Assembly (NCBI GenBank): GCA_947568835.1 | Contig: OX387605.1 | Location: forward strand, 6,262,001-6,326,000 | Reading direction: 5' to 3' | Source: Protonemura montana | Taxonomy: Eukaryota > Arthropoda > Insecta > Plecoptera > Nemouridae | Length of the DNA stretch: 64,000 nt | In this document: positions 51,001-64,000 of the stretch, piece by piece | How the letters are laid out: every line of letters begins with the position of its first letter | Position numbering within the stretch: the first letter of the stretch is position 1 | Program-made: the position numbers and the translations under genes | Notes under the pieces: generated by a model | The model's input: only the letters and a program-made list of their open reading frames with translations | Told to the model about the DNA's origin: nothing | Database searches by the model: none

Positions 51001-54000
51001 TAAAACGTTTGTAATTGCACCGCAAATGCCGACAGATCTGAAATCAAGTCAGTCGCGCCGACGTTCACACGCGAAGGAGGCAACTTTCTTAATCGATTAT
51101 CATAACCACGTGGCGGGCAGGCCGATCGGTGCATTTAGCAAGTCGCGGTGAAAGTGTCTCTTGTCAAACAATCCGGACACGGCAGAACAGGCTCGACACG
51201 ACCACCTCGGGCAAGGCGTATCATGTAGCCACGATAACACAACACCAGGCACGTCGGCGAAGACTGTAGGCAAATATTTGATACAAATCATCCTCACTGA
51301 ACTCTTCCCGACCCTGTATCGCTTCTTCACGGCGAGGAGGTTAATTATTACTTCAGGAATCAGCACTGGGCGCCAATGTAAGTGAAATGCGTGCCATGAA
51401 GTCAGAACACGTCTCGTCTCGTGAATGGCGCCATCGCGCTCGGAAAAATCGACGTAATTCATGCACTGTCGACAATTAAAACTCTTTATACAGTTGTCTT
51501 ATAGATCCGTTTTGCCAATGAGTTACCAGCAAATATAAGACGTCTACGCATCAATGTCATTCACATAAAGGAGGTAGTACGTCATAATTTGACACTAGCG
51601 AGCTGTACACAAATTAGCCGACTTCTTTTCCCAGGCCAGCTCCGATATGAGATGCATAACACGTACGGTAAACAGTTCTGTCTAGAGCCAGCTAATTAGC
51701 GAAATAGTACATTTAGATGCAGGTAATTTTCACAACTCGTTACAAAGTTTGCTAACTAAATTATCAACAAAACTAGTGTCAACCAGAGTGATGATTATAA
51801 CAGTTGATATTCCGTGCTCGTACAATGTATGTAATGGCTTCTTCGAGGTAAGCGGCTCCTTTCTGCATGTTACGGTCGTGAAAGAAAGAATCGCGCGCGC
51901 AAAAAAAGAAAAACTATCGGTGTGCGCAAACAAGCGGCGACAGATTCCAAGAGACAATTAAGTACAAAGCCATGAGAGTGCGAGACATGGTCGCCAAGGA
52001 ATGCGTCACGACGCCCAACGCCGCATGGATGGGTTGCACACTCAACAAGCAGCGCGCTGCAGGAGGCATCGGGACCTCCGGCTTGCTCCAGCGCCAACTG
52101 TCAACTTCCTGTCTGCCTGTCGCATGACAAGTCTTTAACAAGTGCAATTCAACCAGACCAGACATTGTATGAGCGCAACTGCCATACTCTTACCCCGAAA
52201 TGGCCTTAAGGGGGAGATCAATGAAGAGAAGCTCGGATCAATGATAATAGCTGCTTCGGATGGCAGAAATAAAGGATCTTGGTGTCGTGATAAAGACTTT
52301 GGTTTGGAAAACACCCTCTGAAACTGGACGAGCTATGATTGGAATTCTTGTTTCTCGCTCACCGACACCGCATTCTTCTCCATCCGACTCCTCAGTCTAA
52401 TTTGAATAGGCCAAGAAGCACGGATAGGTAGGGGTCCTTTAAACGCGGCCGCTTAAACAGGATTTTGGCACGCTTACAACGGTGCATTGACAAGTATTAT
52501 AATCGCCCCACATAAAGATCCAGAAACCCCACAGCAAAGTTCGGCATAGGCCACCGCAGAGATGACAGATTCATTAGAGCGTTTTTTTTCTGTATTTGTT
52601 TTCCCTTGTAGCATTTGAGTTTTTGCTTGCCTATTTGTGTTAGTAGAAATTTCTAAACTGCGATATGATTTTTTCGTAACGAATTGCCGCCCACTGAAAT
52701 CTGAAGACGCGCAAAAAGGTTTCATTTGATTTATAAAAATAGAGTCATCACGCAGGCAGCATGAACGGATGGACAAAAACCGAAGAAGAATCTCCAAGTA
52801 AAATGAACGAGCACGTTTCACAAAGACATCAGACACCGGCAGCGACAGCAGCAGGCCAATCATCACGGCAGATTTCACAATTGCACCTGTTACATCACAG
52901 AGACATGATGCGAGCTGCGAGTGAGAATAGCATAAAGAAGCGCGTATAGGTACGGCACCGCCGGCTAGACACCGCTGGGCTATTTGCATCGGCATGGGTT
53001 TCGCTTGTTCCTCAGCGTGACGTCGGTCCGCGTCCCTCTAGCACCGGCGTCTCGTGACCCGGCGGCGTCGTCTCGGTGCCGGCGCGTCACGTCACCGTCG
53101 CCGCTACTACGGCGCCCGGCATTGAAAGCCGTCGGTAGCCGAGCTCCAGCATGTGCAGACGTATTATCAACTCGCTGGCTGGCGTCATTACAGGTACACC
53201 TGTGTTGTCGCGGGTGTCAGCGGGGGTGGAGCCCGGAGGCCTCGTACTAGCGACCGGTGCAATGGACCCCGTTCAAGCTTGCTCTGTTCGTTCAGAGAAG
53301 TAACACGGTGAATCGGCCACGCTACTCTGCGATTGTTACGCTGCACAAATACAATCTTGTCGGTCTTCAATTTTTTAATTGATTGGTCATTTTAAGAGGG
53401 AAGATTGATGTCATTGGGCACGAGGTATCGAGTTCGATATCCTCTATTTTCTGACTAGTCATTCCATTTTCATGGAGCCTTCAGTTTAGATTAGCGGCAG
53501 ACAGATGCGAATGAAATAAACTAATTTTCTGAAGTTGCGATCCGTATTTCTGGTGTCACGTTACTTCATCTCAGATACGGAACAGAGCAAACTGCCAGGA
53601 AAATAAATGGTCTTGGCTACACAGCCTCGGCTTGATACTTTTTACCAGACAACAGCGGGGGGGTTACGTTCAGACGACAGAAGCGAGAAATAAAGTCAGA
53701 GAAGCTTCTCGGTTAGCAATTCTTGGTAAGTACTGAACGAGCGACAGGAGTTTTTCCCACCGGGGTCTGGGTTAAAAAAACCCATGTCCTGGCAGAAGTG
53801 TATCCTCCACGACGAAGAGAGGTCGGACTCTGGCGAGGACTTCCGTGCCACGATTCGCGCGAAACGCCCCTCCGTCAAACCCCCGCACCTGATGGCGCCG
53901 TCGACGGGCACGTCAGAGTCGCCGAGTGGACGTGTCGTGCACGCTGCTCCGCGAGGCTCATCATGCAACATCGTATGCACTGCCGTGTGTAATAATCGAG

Positions 54001-57000
54001 GAAATAATTTCTAGTGGCAGCCTTGGAGTAATGTAAAGACTATGTACTTATTATCAATGAACAAATAGCCTCCTTAATGCATGGATAAATGACGTGCCGC
54101 GGTATGATTATTACTCGCGAGAGTCGCAGTGTGACGACAGCGCGCATCGTGCAATTCTTCTGTCCGACGAGGAGCTGTCTACTAATGATGAGCTACTAAC
54201 AGCAGCTAAAACAGCAGCAGATCTCTATAGTCTCTAGCACTGAAACGGAAATAAAAATATGCGTCTGGTTTTTCACCTCTGTCGATGGCGGCGTCTGGTG
54301 TCGAGCGCTAATGACTGCCAATTTTCAATTCATTAGGACTCCATTCACCAATTAGCTGCATCGCACAGGAGCTTATCGAAGGTAGCACAACAAACAATAA
54401 CGACGCCAGTCATAAAATAAGAACGCATGCAAATGTAGAGTTCTCGAGGCGTTTTAGAAACACCGTGTCACGTCTAGGCGCCAGGGAAACGTGTAAAATC
54501 ATTCGAACGCGTGATTTCGATAAGATAGTGAGAGGCTCGTATCAACAGAAAAAAAAAATTATTCTCTGATAAATTGTTCTCGATTCTAGTTCGAAGTGGC
54601 ATTCGCTCTCCATCAAGAAGGCATGTTTCAGCTCGAAGGGAACACACTCGGCAAGATGTGCAAACAAGCCGCCTAAATGACAGCCCAAAGCTGCTCTTTA
54701 CATCTTTACGAACGCGGTTACTTGTTTGCAGAGCGCACATTTTATCATTCACCAATCTTGACGAACCCTAATTTGAGATAAAATACAATTCGTGCACCTA
54801 CTCGTGTGTGAAGAATACTCTCTACACGTGTGTTTGTATGCGAATCTGTGGGAGATAGGGCCACTGCGGACCAATGTGCGCTGATATACGTGTTGCGATT
54901 AGGTTTCTTGTCTCCTCACCGTTCCTATCAATATAATCCAAGTCAAGGCGCAAGAATTTGCTCGAAATGGCGGAAAGTGACACTTGATAGGTGCACGACA
55001 TGTGTCCACTCGCAATGCAAACGCAGGCAGCTTTCAAAACAATTGTAGCAGTCAAATGGAATTTTTTTAAATTGTTTGACGTCCACTATTTTGAACATAA
55101 GGGCGCGAACGCACGTCATGCCTGTGGCAAATCAGAAACACGGCCGTTCATGGGCGCAAATCAGGTGCCACTCCAAATGTTCCGTTCTTGTGACAGGAAT
55201 CGGACACTGATGACCAGAACCGCGCCGATCCAGCGTCATGGACTCCGCTGCTGGCGTGCGGTGCGGTTCGTCGCGGGCAATGGCGCCGTGCACAAGGCAC
55301 GTTCGCTGCAGCGCCGTCTTATCCCGTCGACCGTGCTTGCCACAGCATGGGTCAGCCACTTTCAGAAATTCACCATGGCACGCTTCGAAGGGATTTGCTC
55401 TCCTCCGTTCCTCCATTTCAGCTAAAGACGTAAAGAGCTAGGACGATTTTGCGACAGAAACTCAAATCCATAGCAATGTGGTGTCCACGTGCGCCTGGCG
55501 AACCAAAAGTTTGTTCAACTCAAAATTGCGAGGCTCGTCAATTTGAGCATATTGCGCACTAACATTAATCCAAGATTTATGTAGCTATGCTACAAATTCT
55601 ATAGAAATTTCATGGTCTGACAGAAATTCATATGATTTTCAAACAAAAAAATTACATTTTCATCCTCCACTTGCGGCCAAAATCGGCCCACATCCCTATT
55701 CTAAATCGCGTTTGCAGCCTTGACACAGGCACGCGCGCGCTCCCACCGCAAGTTACGCGATTTTTTCCAAGGTGGCACTCGTCGCTGCCAGCGAACAGAA
55801 AGCATCCCGAGATTTATTATACGAGCAAGACGATAACTTTCCACCAGCCACCACTTCTGGATACAATTCACCATGTGTGCGGGTAGGAGCGTTTTGAAAG
55901 AAAGCCAGCGAAGAATGCCACGCAAATTGGATGGATCCCGAAAAACTCGACTTCGTGATCTCGATTAACGTCACGAGTATCAACATCACAGGTCGGAGGA
56001 CATTTTTCGATGATGCTATTACGCGAATAAAATAACGTTTGACCTCTCACCCGATAAAAAAAAATCAGGTTTAAAAATAAAGATTGTTTAACATGAAAAA
56101 TGGCGCAGGCGTATTTCGAACGAGGATCTGGACGCTTGTATGCAAGCACATGTTACTGCAAACTATTACCGGAGATTGCGTTGCGTGTGCATGCCAGTAG
56201 CAAAGTGGTTTTCTTGGATTGTTCTGAACTAGTAAATTGCAAAGTCTGGAGATAACGCCGAACACAGAGACTTAAAAATACTTACGAAGCACAATACAAT
56301 CAATAGTTTTATATGCCAGGTAATATAATTTGCCGATAAATCATAAGAATGATTGCCACTGTAACATGATCGACGAAAGAATGCATTTTCTGGCAGATAA
56401 GTCGGCATCTGACATAGCCACGTGTTTTCATAGCACATGAGTTGTTGACATACCACGATATCGCTTTGCTAAGAAGCTTTATCTTTGTAAAACAAGTGCG
56501 AGAGGTATGCGGAAAACTGAAGAAATATCGAAACGATTCCAGCATGAGCCTAAAGGTATGAGTTACAAAAATGATTTACGTTTCGAAGAGTCCCAGCAGG
56601 CAAATCGGAGAGGGTTCTAGAAGCGCGAAAACCAAGACAAAGCAAAGATTTTCGAATAGTCCAGGCCGGTCTGGGGTCACATCCCACGGATGTGACGACG
56701 CCGGGCATCGGTTCACGGCTGACTCTGACAGTGACAGCGTTCGTACATTGTCATGTGAATTTGACAGAAGCACAAACGCCAGTATTAATTATTGTAATTG
56801 AATTCAGTGCCGGTGCCAAATTAGAAATCATTTATGCAGCCAAAGTCTGTCTGGTGCATTCGGCACGTGGGGGAAAACCGAAAGGGAACAACAATTCCAA
56901 GATTGTGCAAGAAAAAAAGGAAGCAATTTTCCGTAAGCGAAGGTGACTTCGAAAATGACAACGTAATCTTTTTTTTTTTTACCGCGCGGATGTTTTAACA

Positions 57001-60000
57001 GACACACCAACACAATGCGCGTGTGAAATTCGAAAAGTTGCAAGATATGGGAATGACATACCCGCCTTGGTACTGACAAGAAAAATAATTTATGTATGCA
57101 ACTTAGTTTCAAAGTAAAACAACAACAATTAGCTAAGAACTTGAACCTGGCTAACGATATAATGAAGTCACGAGAAACGCAACGTCCCGTGAAACTATCG
57201 AGATAAATTAAGTGGAAACGCCAAAAAAATTTTCCCAATAAATGTGTCTGGCAAGAAATTATGAACCGGCCTGGCGTTTTGAGGGACGGCGACGGCTACG
57301 TTGAAAGGTTGGCGAGTACATAAAGAGCGAGATCGATGTTTGTAGAAGCAGACAAGTTCCACATGGTATCGAGTTCCAAACCGACAAAAGTTCAAGTTGT
57401 AAATTTTGATAATTCTATTTGATTTTCTTCCAGTTTTCTAAAAATAAACAACATAAAAGAAGAGGCTGCACTATGTGGCTAGTGTTCTTAGGCGCTGCCA
57501 AAAGCACTAAATTAAAACAACGCTTGGCGACGCCGAACATTCGGAGACTCGACAGACCGACGGAAAAACTCTGTCGTTAAAATAAGACGCTGGAGACAAT
57601 TAAACCACACGACGCATTCTGACCTTCATTATAATTTGTCCGCCAGATTAAAGAGAAAAATTCGATCCATTCCTTCTCGCCCTTGATCGTAATTAGGACT
57701 TCGCTCAGAGGATTAATTTAGAAGCGACCGGGACGGACCGAAATGTGAAGTACCCCGTTTGACCTTATGGACGAGACGCACAATAGATCGTGCATGCGAT
57801 GCGGGAGCACCGCGAGTATGCGGCCAAACAATATGGATGCCCGATGTGGCCGCGCTAAGACTTGCTAAGACGTCTTTATAGGCCGGCCTATTCTTATAAG
57901 CCATGCAGGAAGCGTCGCGCCGACGATTGGCAAGGCAACCTCGTGGCTAACGTGTAAATTTGGAACAGATGAATCAGCGCTCAAGGAAACAATGAGAAGA
58001 CGACTGGAAGGACTCTAGCGGTGCCAAACTTCGAAATACATGCGTAACGACCGAGCGCACGGCATACCGTTCAGCAATTAACGATCACAATATATAAGCA
58101 CGGGGAATTTAATTGGGGCGCCGACTATTACGAACAATTTCATCCCAATGGCCCCACAGTGGCTGTTAATCAGGCAGTAGGTTGCCGTCAGGTCAAGAGT
58201 GGGATAATAGCGTGTTTGGGTGGCTTCGTGATTAAAAAAACACGCCAGAAATTTACGAGAAAACGTGAAAACATCGCAAAGAAAACCCCGTTAGAGCGCC
58301 ACTTGGCAGCAGCATGCGACAACGGCGGGGGTAGGGCAAGGGAGGACGACGTCAACGCGACGCACCACGAGGTGAGAGCGCTCCTTGGGAGTTCCTAGCC
58401 AAGCGTCGCTTTCCCATCACGTTCCTGGTCTAAGCTCCTAGTCTAAGCTGCCCCAAGCCGAGTCTGCGAATCAGGCTTAGAACGCGTCCGACGAGAACGG
58501 CTTCGCGTAGTTGTCGCACGCCTCTTAGAAGCGTCGCGACGCACCATGCCGGACGGTGGTGCACAACGCCAACATATTGCCACAACAATTGGCGGTCAGC
58601 TACAGACAGATTACGCACAATAACGGCTAACACATCGCTAGCAATAATATGACCACTGCTCCTCTAGATTTTCTCTTTCGTACTCTCTCTCTTTTTCCCT
58701 CTCCGGCGACCAAATGATATTATTAGAGCAATGTGGATCCATTGCCAAGATATGTCAGACTCGAGTTGTGTCCTATTATTAGAAATCGGCGGAGACGGCG
58801 TGTATGTAATGGGCCTAGATGTAACTCACTTCTCTCCTGCTCCTCGTGGGCAGCGACCGAGAGAGTTGACACCTAGCCGGGGTCTCGCTCGGGGTACGTC
58901 CGCCCGCTCGCCACGTCCTCGCTTCCTCGCCGACGCCGTGCGTCGCGCCAGAGGGGGAATGACATTTAAGGTGTGCGTCCGATCAGAATAACTACGTCTG
59001 ACAGACGGACGCTACCGGCGTCGGCGGCGTCTGCCAGCGTGCATCGTCCCTAAGCCGCGTTCACAAACACACGCACGCAGACATGTTGGGTCTCAAATAG
59101 CTCGGGCTCTTTAGGCGGAGGTCCAGACTCTCCTATAGAGGTCCAAACTACACTCTTTAAAAAAGATTGCTTTCGAATACCAACAAGCCATGACATTAGA
59201 GTGCATCACGATGACGGGATGAGGCAATTTTCGGCGGCTACCGAATTAGAAACGTCGACGATGAGCGAGCGCGAGCATCGGGAGGATGCACGTTGTTCGC
59301 CGCGGTAACCCGATAGTCGGCGACGCGGTTCTGCCAAATGCAGGCATCGCCGCCGATTCGCGGCTCAGTCGCCCCCCCGGGTGCGCGGTGGCGCGCGTGG
59401 GGGCGCACACAGGGACGACAATTACGTCGCGAGTGCACCTCGTGAGCGCCCTATGCGAGCAGCCACCGCGCTTTGGTCATCTCATCCCTGTCACGCACGC
59501 ATCGTATCTCCACTAACTAACCCACCACGTCCTGCGATTTGACACATGCATGGGATGTATCGGATAAGGAAATAGATTACATTTATATTTTTAGATGTCA
59601 TAAGGAAAATTGATTTGTCGACTTAGAAACGTCACGCTGACAGCTGACGGCGTAGTGAATAGCGCGGCGTGGTTGTCAACGTGTATCCCACGCTTTATTT
59701 ACTTTCGATCGAGTCCCATGCGCCGTATCACCGAGCGACTCGGGTGGTTAAACCATGCGGTGTAGCAAGGTACGGACAGGTGCGATCACGAAGCAGCCGC
59801 TCATACAATGGATGTCGCGCGACCCGCGGGGGCAAAGGTGAGTTCCCACAGCCAGCCACCCTCCTAACGTCGTCGCGAACCACTTGGCCATTTCCGGTCA
59901 GCAAGCCCACATGTGAACAGAGCGATGTCGTGCCAGTCGCAGCCACGGCACGGCAGAATGATAACCGCTATGAAGTATATCCGAATCCTGGGCCCCTGCT

Positions 60001-60606
60001 TTCTTCACTCTGGCTTCTTTTCCATGGGTATAGGTACCACCTAATTAATGCTCTCGGTTAAAAACCGGATACTTTAATTAGGAAGATGATTGATACGCAT
60101 CTCACGATAGTAGTTGTAAAATAATTTAATTGACAGCGGGATGCGAAACCAAAATCGGAACATGTTATTTGTCACAGCTGTCTGCATTTAGGCCGAAGTC
60201 GAGATGTCGATCGCGGAATTGGCGATAAACGCGCAACCGCAAGAGCGCGAGGGAGCCGGTCGCGTCCGTTGGTCAAGGAACAATCCCAGACCAACCACGT
60301 GGTGGAAGTCGAATCGCGGAAAATCGTGGCCTTCCACGAAAAAGATGGCCGTGGTGGATCGATCGACCAAAGATAATGCGGCACGTGACTTGAGACTTGA
60401 TCTCAATGAAGTCTTAGGAAGCATCGTCCGGCAAGCATCAATGAATCTCTTTTTTCGCATATCTTGTGAGCTTCCTTCGACAATCACGATTCCTAACGGT
60501 CCATAGCGAAGCAAAAAATTAAACTTTCACGTTTAGTCCAGACCGGAGTCAGACAAGAGTCAGACAAGATCAAATAACCTTTCAACTTTCTCGGAAAGGA
60601 GGGGAA

Positions 60607-60621
60607 GGGGGGGGGGGGGGG
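60607..60621. repeat. G homopolymer of 15
   Basis: Run of 15 G preceded by a purine-rich GGAGGGGAA stretch. Confidence 0.9.
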
Positions 60622-61008
60622 CTGACACTCTGGCCGAAAATCTGCTGGCAAACTCGATCCGATAAACGTTTGTCGAGGTCGAAATCTGCGCGCCGCCTCT
60701 CAAGGCTCGCGACTGATCGGGGTCAGTGGTGCGAAAGATGCCGGTTATCAATTGATTCGCTACTCAATGCATATCTCGCTGTACGGCACCACGCGACCAT
60801 GACCAAACTGCAACTCTGTGACCCATTATCTGGTCATTTGATTCAGTTGCGAACAGATTGACGTCAATCTGGCCATTTAATCAAAACGTTCGAACGTCCG
60901 TGACGAGAAATATTGTTTGACAAGCACATTGCAGATGCCATAACGGAGGCTGCTGAGCAACTCTGGTACTGTCGTCGGTAGGGTATTTGGTTGGGCGGCA
61001 GAACTCGT

Positions 61009-61033
61009 GGGGGGGGGGGGGGGGGGGGGGGGG
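61009..61033. repeat. G homopolymer of 25
   Basis: Run of 25 G, only about 390 bases from the G run at 60607-60621. Confidence 0.9.
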
Positions 61034-64000
61034 AAAGAAAAGTTAAGCCGTGCTTTTCGCTCTATCGCCAGTTTCTTTCGTGTTTACTACACTCTTGGCC
61101 TTCAAACCGCTGTAAAGATTAGGAAAAATGTAATTGCAATTAGCGCAACGCCACCGCAAAAAAAAAACAAAAAAACACATGTTACGAGGTGAAATAAGTC
61201 AGACAAGTGACAAGAGTCGTGCAAGATTACCCGCGGACAAGCCTAATCCTACAATGTCACTGATTGTATCCTGTCCAGGCCTATAGGGATATCCTGTCAC
61301 TTACGATGGTAATCGTATTCTCACTCGAACACAACTAGCGCAGCGCGGTTTCCTTTCGGTCCGCGACATTCGGACAAAATATCCATTTTCCTATCGGCAT
61401 GTGAAAGTGAAAAAACGTGGACAACGCTGGCGATAGAGTTTTGGGACACACGTGCAGCCCGCGGTGGGGTGAGAAAGGTGAGCGGGAGGAACAAGAGCGC
61501 CGCTTTTGGATTTGGGTCACCAGCTGCCAAATTGTGTTTACTCTAGCCGCAACAATACTGCGCCGCAGAACCCACCGGTACCGCGTTGAGAGAGATAGAA
61601 AATGTCAAGGATCGACCATTTTCCGGGGGAATGAGTGACTGTCATTAGATAGTGGACCATTAGTCAGTTTTTCGCTCTCCGACCACGCAAAAGCATGACA
61701 CATTTTAATATCTCAAACGACGGGTTTCATGCGTTCCGTTACCAAAACCGAACACAATAAACCTTCTAAGTCACAATTCAGCCACCGGAAGGCCTACAAT
61801 ATGTACTTGTATCTGCTCCCAAGTAGTAAATAAATAAAACTAAACTTAACTTAACTTAAACATATATACCGGTGAGCCGTGTATGTCAAAGACGAGTGCA
61901 GAAAAAAACAGAGCGATAAAATCATAGCAAGTCAAGAAATCTTGGCATATACCGAGTCGTCAGTGAACGATTAAAAGCGCGCGACCGTTTCCCATCAGTA
62001 GCCAGCTGCCAATGCTTGATTTCCACGTTCAAATCGCCCGCGCGCGCGCATTGGCGCGACAAGATCCTGTCCCTACGTCACAACGGTCAGGGTCTTGCAC
62101 TTTTGTGTTAACTGCACTTGCGATGCCGGGAGACCGACAAGTGGATAGGAGCGGAGGCATACAATGCAGACCGACAATGGTCAAAAGAAAAGCATCGTAC
62201 GATAATATTACTAGTTTTGGTAATGGCAACGATATCGAGGCCCGAGGATACCTAATTAAGATTTTGTTAGAACGAAATAGAATTGTAATGTTAATTACGT
62301 TTTGTGTTCTATTCCATGTTCGCATCATAGGCTTATTTACGCAAGAAATTAATCAATCAATCCTTTTCAAAAAAAAAACAATTAGTATTTAGCTTTTTCT
62401 CACATCACAGCATCATTAAAAAATCGTTTCGAAGTTAACAAAAATAATTTCGTGGATTTAATAAACGGCTTGGCTAGCGCAGCCCAATTTATGTATCGGG
62501 TATCTGAAAGTGACGGGAGGCCATGCTCGATTTCTAGCTTCGAACAGCGCGCGCTCGAGAAACGTCAATAGAACAAGCCGCTATGCGCAAAGCGTGAATT
62601 CGGCTTGTTGGGGAAAAGGCGCTGAAAGGTGCAAATATTTATAGTTTTGCTGTCAATACTTTACCCAAGGGAATGCATTCGTAGACGGGGCTTTGATTAA
62701 AATGATTCGATGACGAATATGCGATCACTAATGACTGATTACAAAGAACGCGCTGGAACCTTGTGCCAGACGCAGTGCTAAACAAGGACAGAACATGACT
62801 TTTCGGCAGACGTCAAAACAGACGCTTGTCAAATTCAGCGCGACCGTGGTACAAAATCATTATAGAAATAAAATTGAGATATGAAAATACGAGCTGTAGC
62901 TAATCTTCTGTCTATCTGCATGGGAACATAGGAGATATCCGTAATATAAATAGTTTATTTCAAACCCCGCCATCTTGTCTTTGACAGGAGCGCAATGTTG
63001 TGGACTAGCTGTTACGTATGAATGTGTGTGAACCCCGATTTGCTTTGACGCGGGTCTATGCTTTATGTCTCCACACCACGTGTTTTAGACATATCAAAGA
63101 TCGACACTTACACCAATAACAATAATGAATATCGGCATGAACAATACATGACGTGATACATGAATAGATTATAGGCTATGAACAGCAGACACAACGATAT
63201 GGTATAAGCGAGTCTTCACTTACAGCGTTTTATCTTCATCATTTCTACGTCCGCCGGGACGACCACGAGGCTCGACGATAGACGAATTTTGAGACTGTTA
63301 AGGACTCCCTCAGAAATCTCCGCAATGTCTTCGGATCTTATTGCGTTAGAGCAATATTCCAGTTCGTCAGAAAACTTCCCAACGGGTTCAATAGAGATAC
63401 ACAGATGTTAGAAACTCCTGACGTTATGTTGTTGCCCACACGAGGTGTCAAACTCAGGAACAATCTTGTTCATAAAATGCACTTCAAAGACGGAAATTAG
63501 TGCCGTCTCAAGCTTAAAACGTTTCAGTATCGATTTATAATTACGGTGATAGCGATGTAGATCTCAAATCCAGTAATAATACCACTTTTAAGCCGATGAC
63601 AGTTGGGACGAGTTGCTTGCGCGGTTCGCTAGCTTTGCGAATGACAGACGTGACAGGTGAACCTTCAACGGTTTCACCATGGCTGCCGTGACGCCATCTA
63701 TTGGGCGTTTCTAGAGATGCGAAATCTTCCACCCACATTGGGGAAATTACTGCATATACTTTTCTGGTTTGCAAAATTAGCTTTAGATTATCTTTTCATG
63801 AACATTTTCACAAAAAGATCTAAATTTTTATTCAAATAAAAATCTGAGTATTGATCAGACCATCTTCAACTATAAAATGGTATATCTCAGGCTCTTTACA
63901 CAAAAAAAACCAAAATTGGAATAGAATATTTTATCTGATTTGGCTGCTTTAGATAATTGCCTCAGTAAAACGTTTTCAGCAGGAAACTAGTGGAGAAACA

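Larger units (their letters stand above)
45632..64000. other. Gene-poor, CpG-rich tract
   Basis: About 18 kb in which no exon could be recognised on either strand. CpG-dense blocks at about 50500-50640, 53020-53160, 58850-58960 and 59230-59480 may be regulatory or promoter regions. A TATA-like word, ATATATAAGCACG, lies near 58090 on the plus strand. 62037-62050 is an alternating CG run. The rest appears as unique sequence without visible transposon structure. Confidence 0.5.

Noticed and set aside
52474-52995. 173-codon minus-strand frame in the gene-poor tract
   Set aside because: A frame of this length is expected about once by chance in 64 kb on both strands; composition is not protein-like and no family is recognised.
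58890-58965. CTCF-like word CGCCAGAGGGGGAA
   Set aside because: Differs from the core consensus at several positions and could easily occur by chance in GC-rich sequence.

Overview
This is an animal nuclear genome segment, most likely from an arthropod. Genes are split by short GT-AG introns. There is a beaten-path family immunoglobulin gene (an arthropod-typical family) and a TGIF homeobox gene whose homeodomain reads like insect achintya/vismay. CpG is not visibly depleted. I cannot name the species. Retention of WDR27, CDIN1 and TRNAU1AP suggests a lineage that has lost fewer old animal genes than flies have; that is inference.

The left half (about 1-34.9 kb) is AT-rich and gene-dense. 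In order it holds: WDR27 (+, 5' end outside the window), an MDM1-like microtubule protein (+), CDIN1 nuclease (-), TMEM179-like membrane protein (+), an unrecognised secreted or membrane-anchored protein (+), presenilin (-), TRNAU1AP/SECp43 (-), a Beat-like Ig protein (+) and TGIF (-). CDIN1/TMEM179 and TRNAU1AP/Beat are head-to-head pairs sharing intergenic regions of about 0.9 and 0.7 kb. MDM1/CDIN1, orphan/PSEN and Beat/TGIF are convergent. I see no operon or single pathway linking the genes; they are ordinary neighbours.

The right half (about 35-64 kb) is visibly richer in G+C and CpG and has no coding exon I can recognise. It is best read as the long 5' intron and upstream regulatory domain of TGIF, or a gene desert. 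It holds CpG-rich blocks, a possible TATA-containing promoter on the minus strand near 45.2 kb, a tight cluster of TGACA (TALE homeodomain) sites just upstream of it, microsatellites and long G homopolymers.

The points most worth a second look are a roughly 300-residue acidic repeat inserted inside the CDIN1 nuclease, a SINE-like element headed by a 5S rRNA-derived promoter, an inverted-repeat fold-back element carrying a GAAACGTC stem module, stop-codon-overlapping polyadenylation signals in two genes, and the orphan signal-peptide gene. I found no CRISPR array, tRNA gene, retrovirus-like element or Polinton that I could support.
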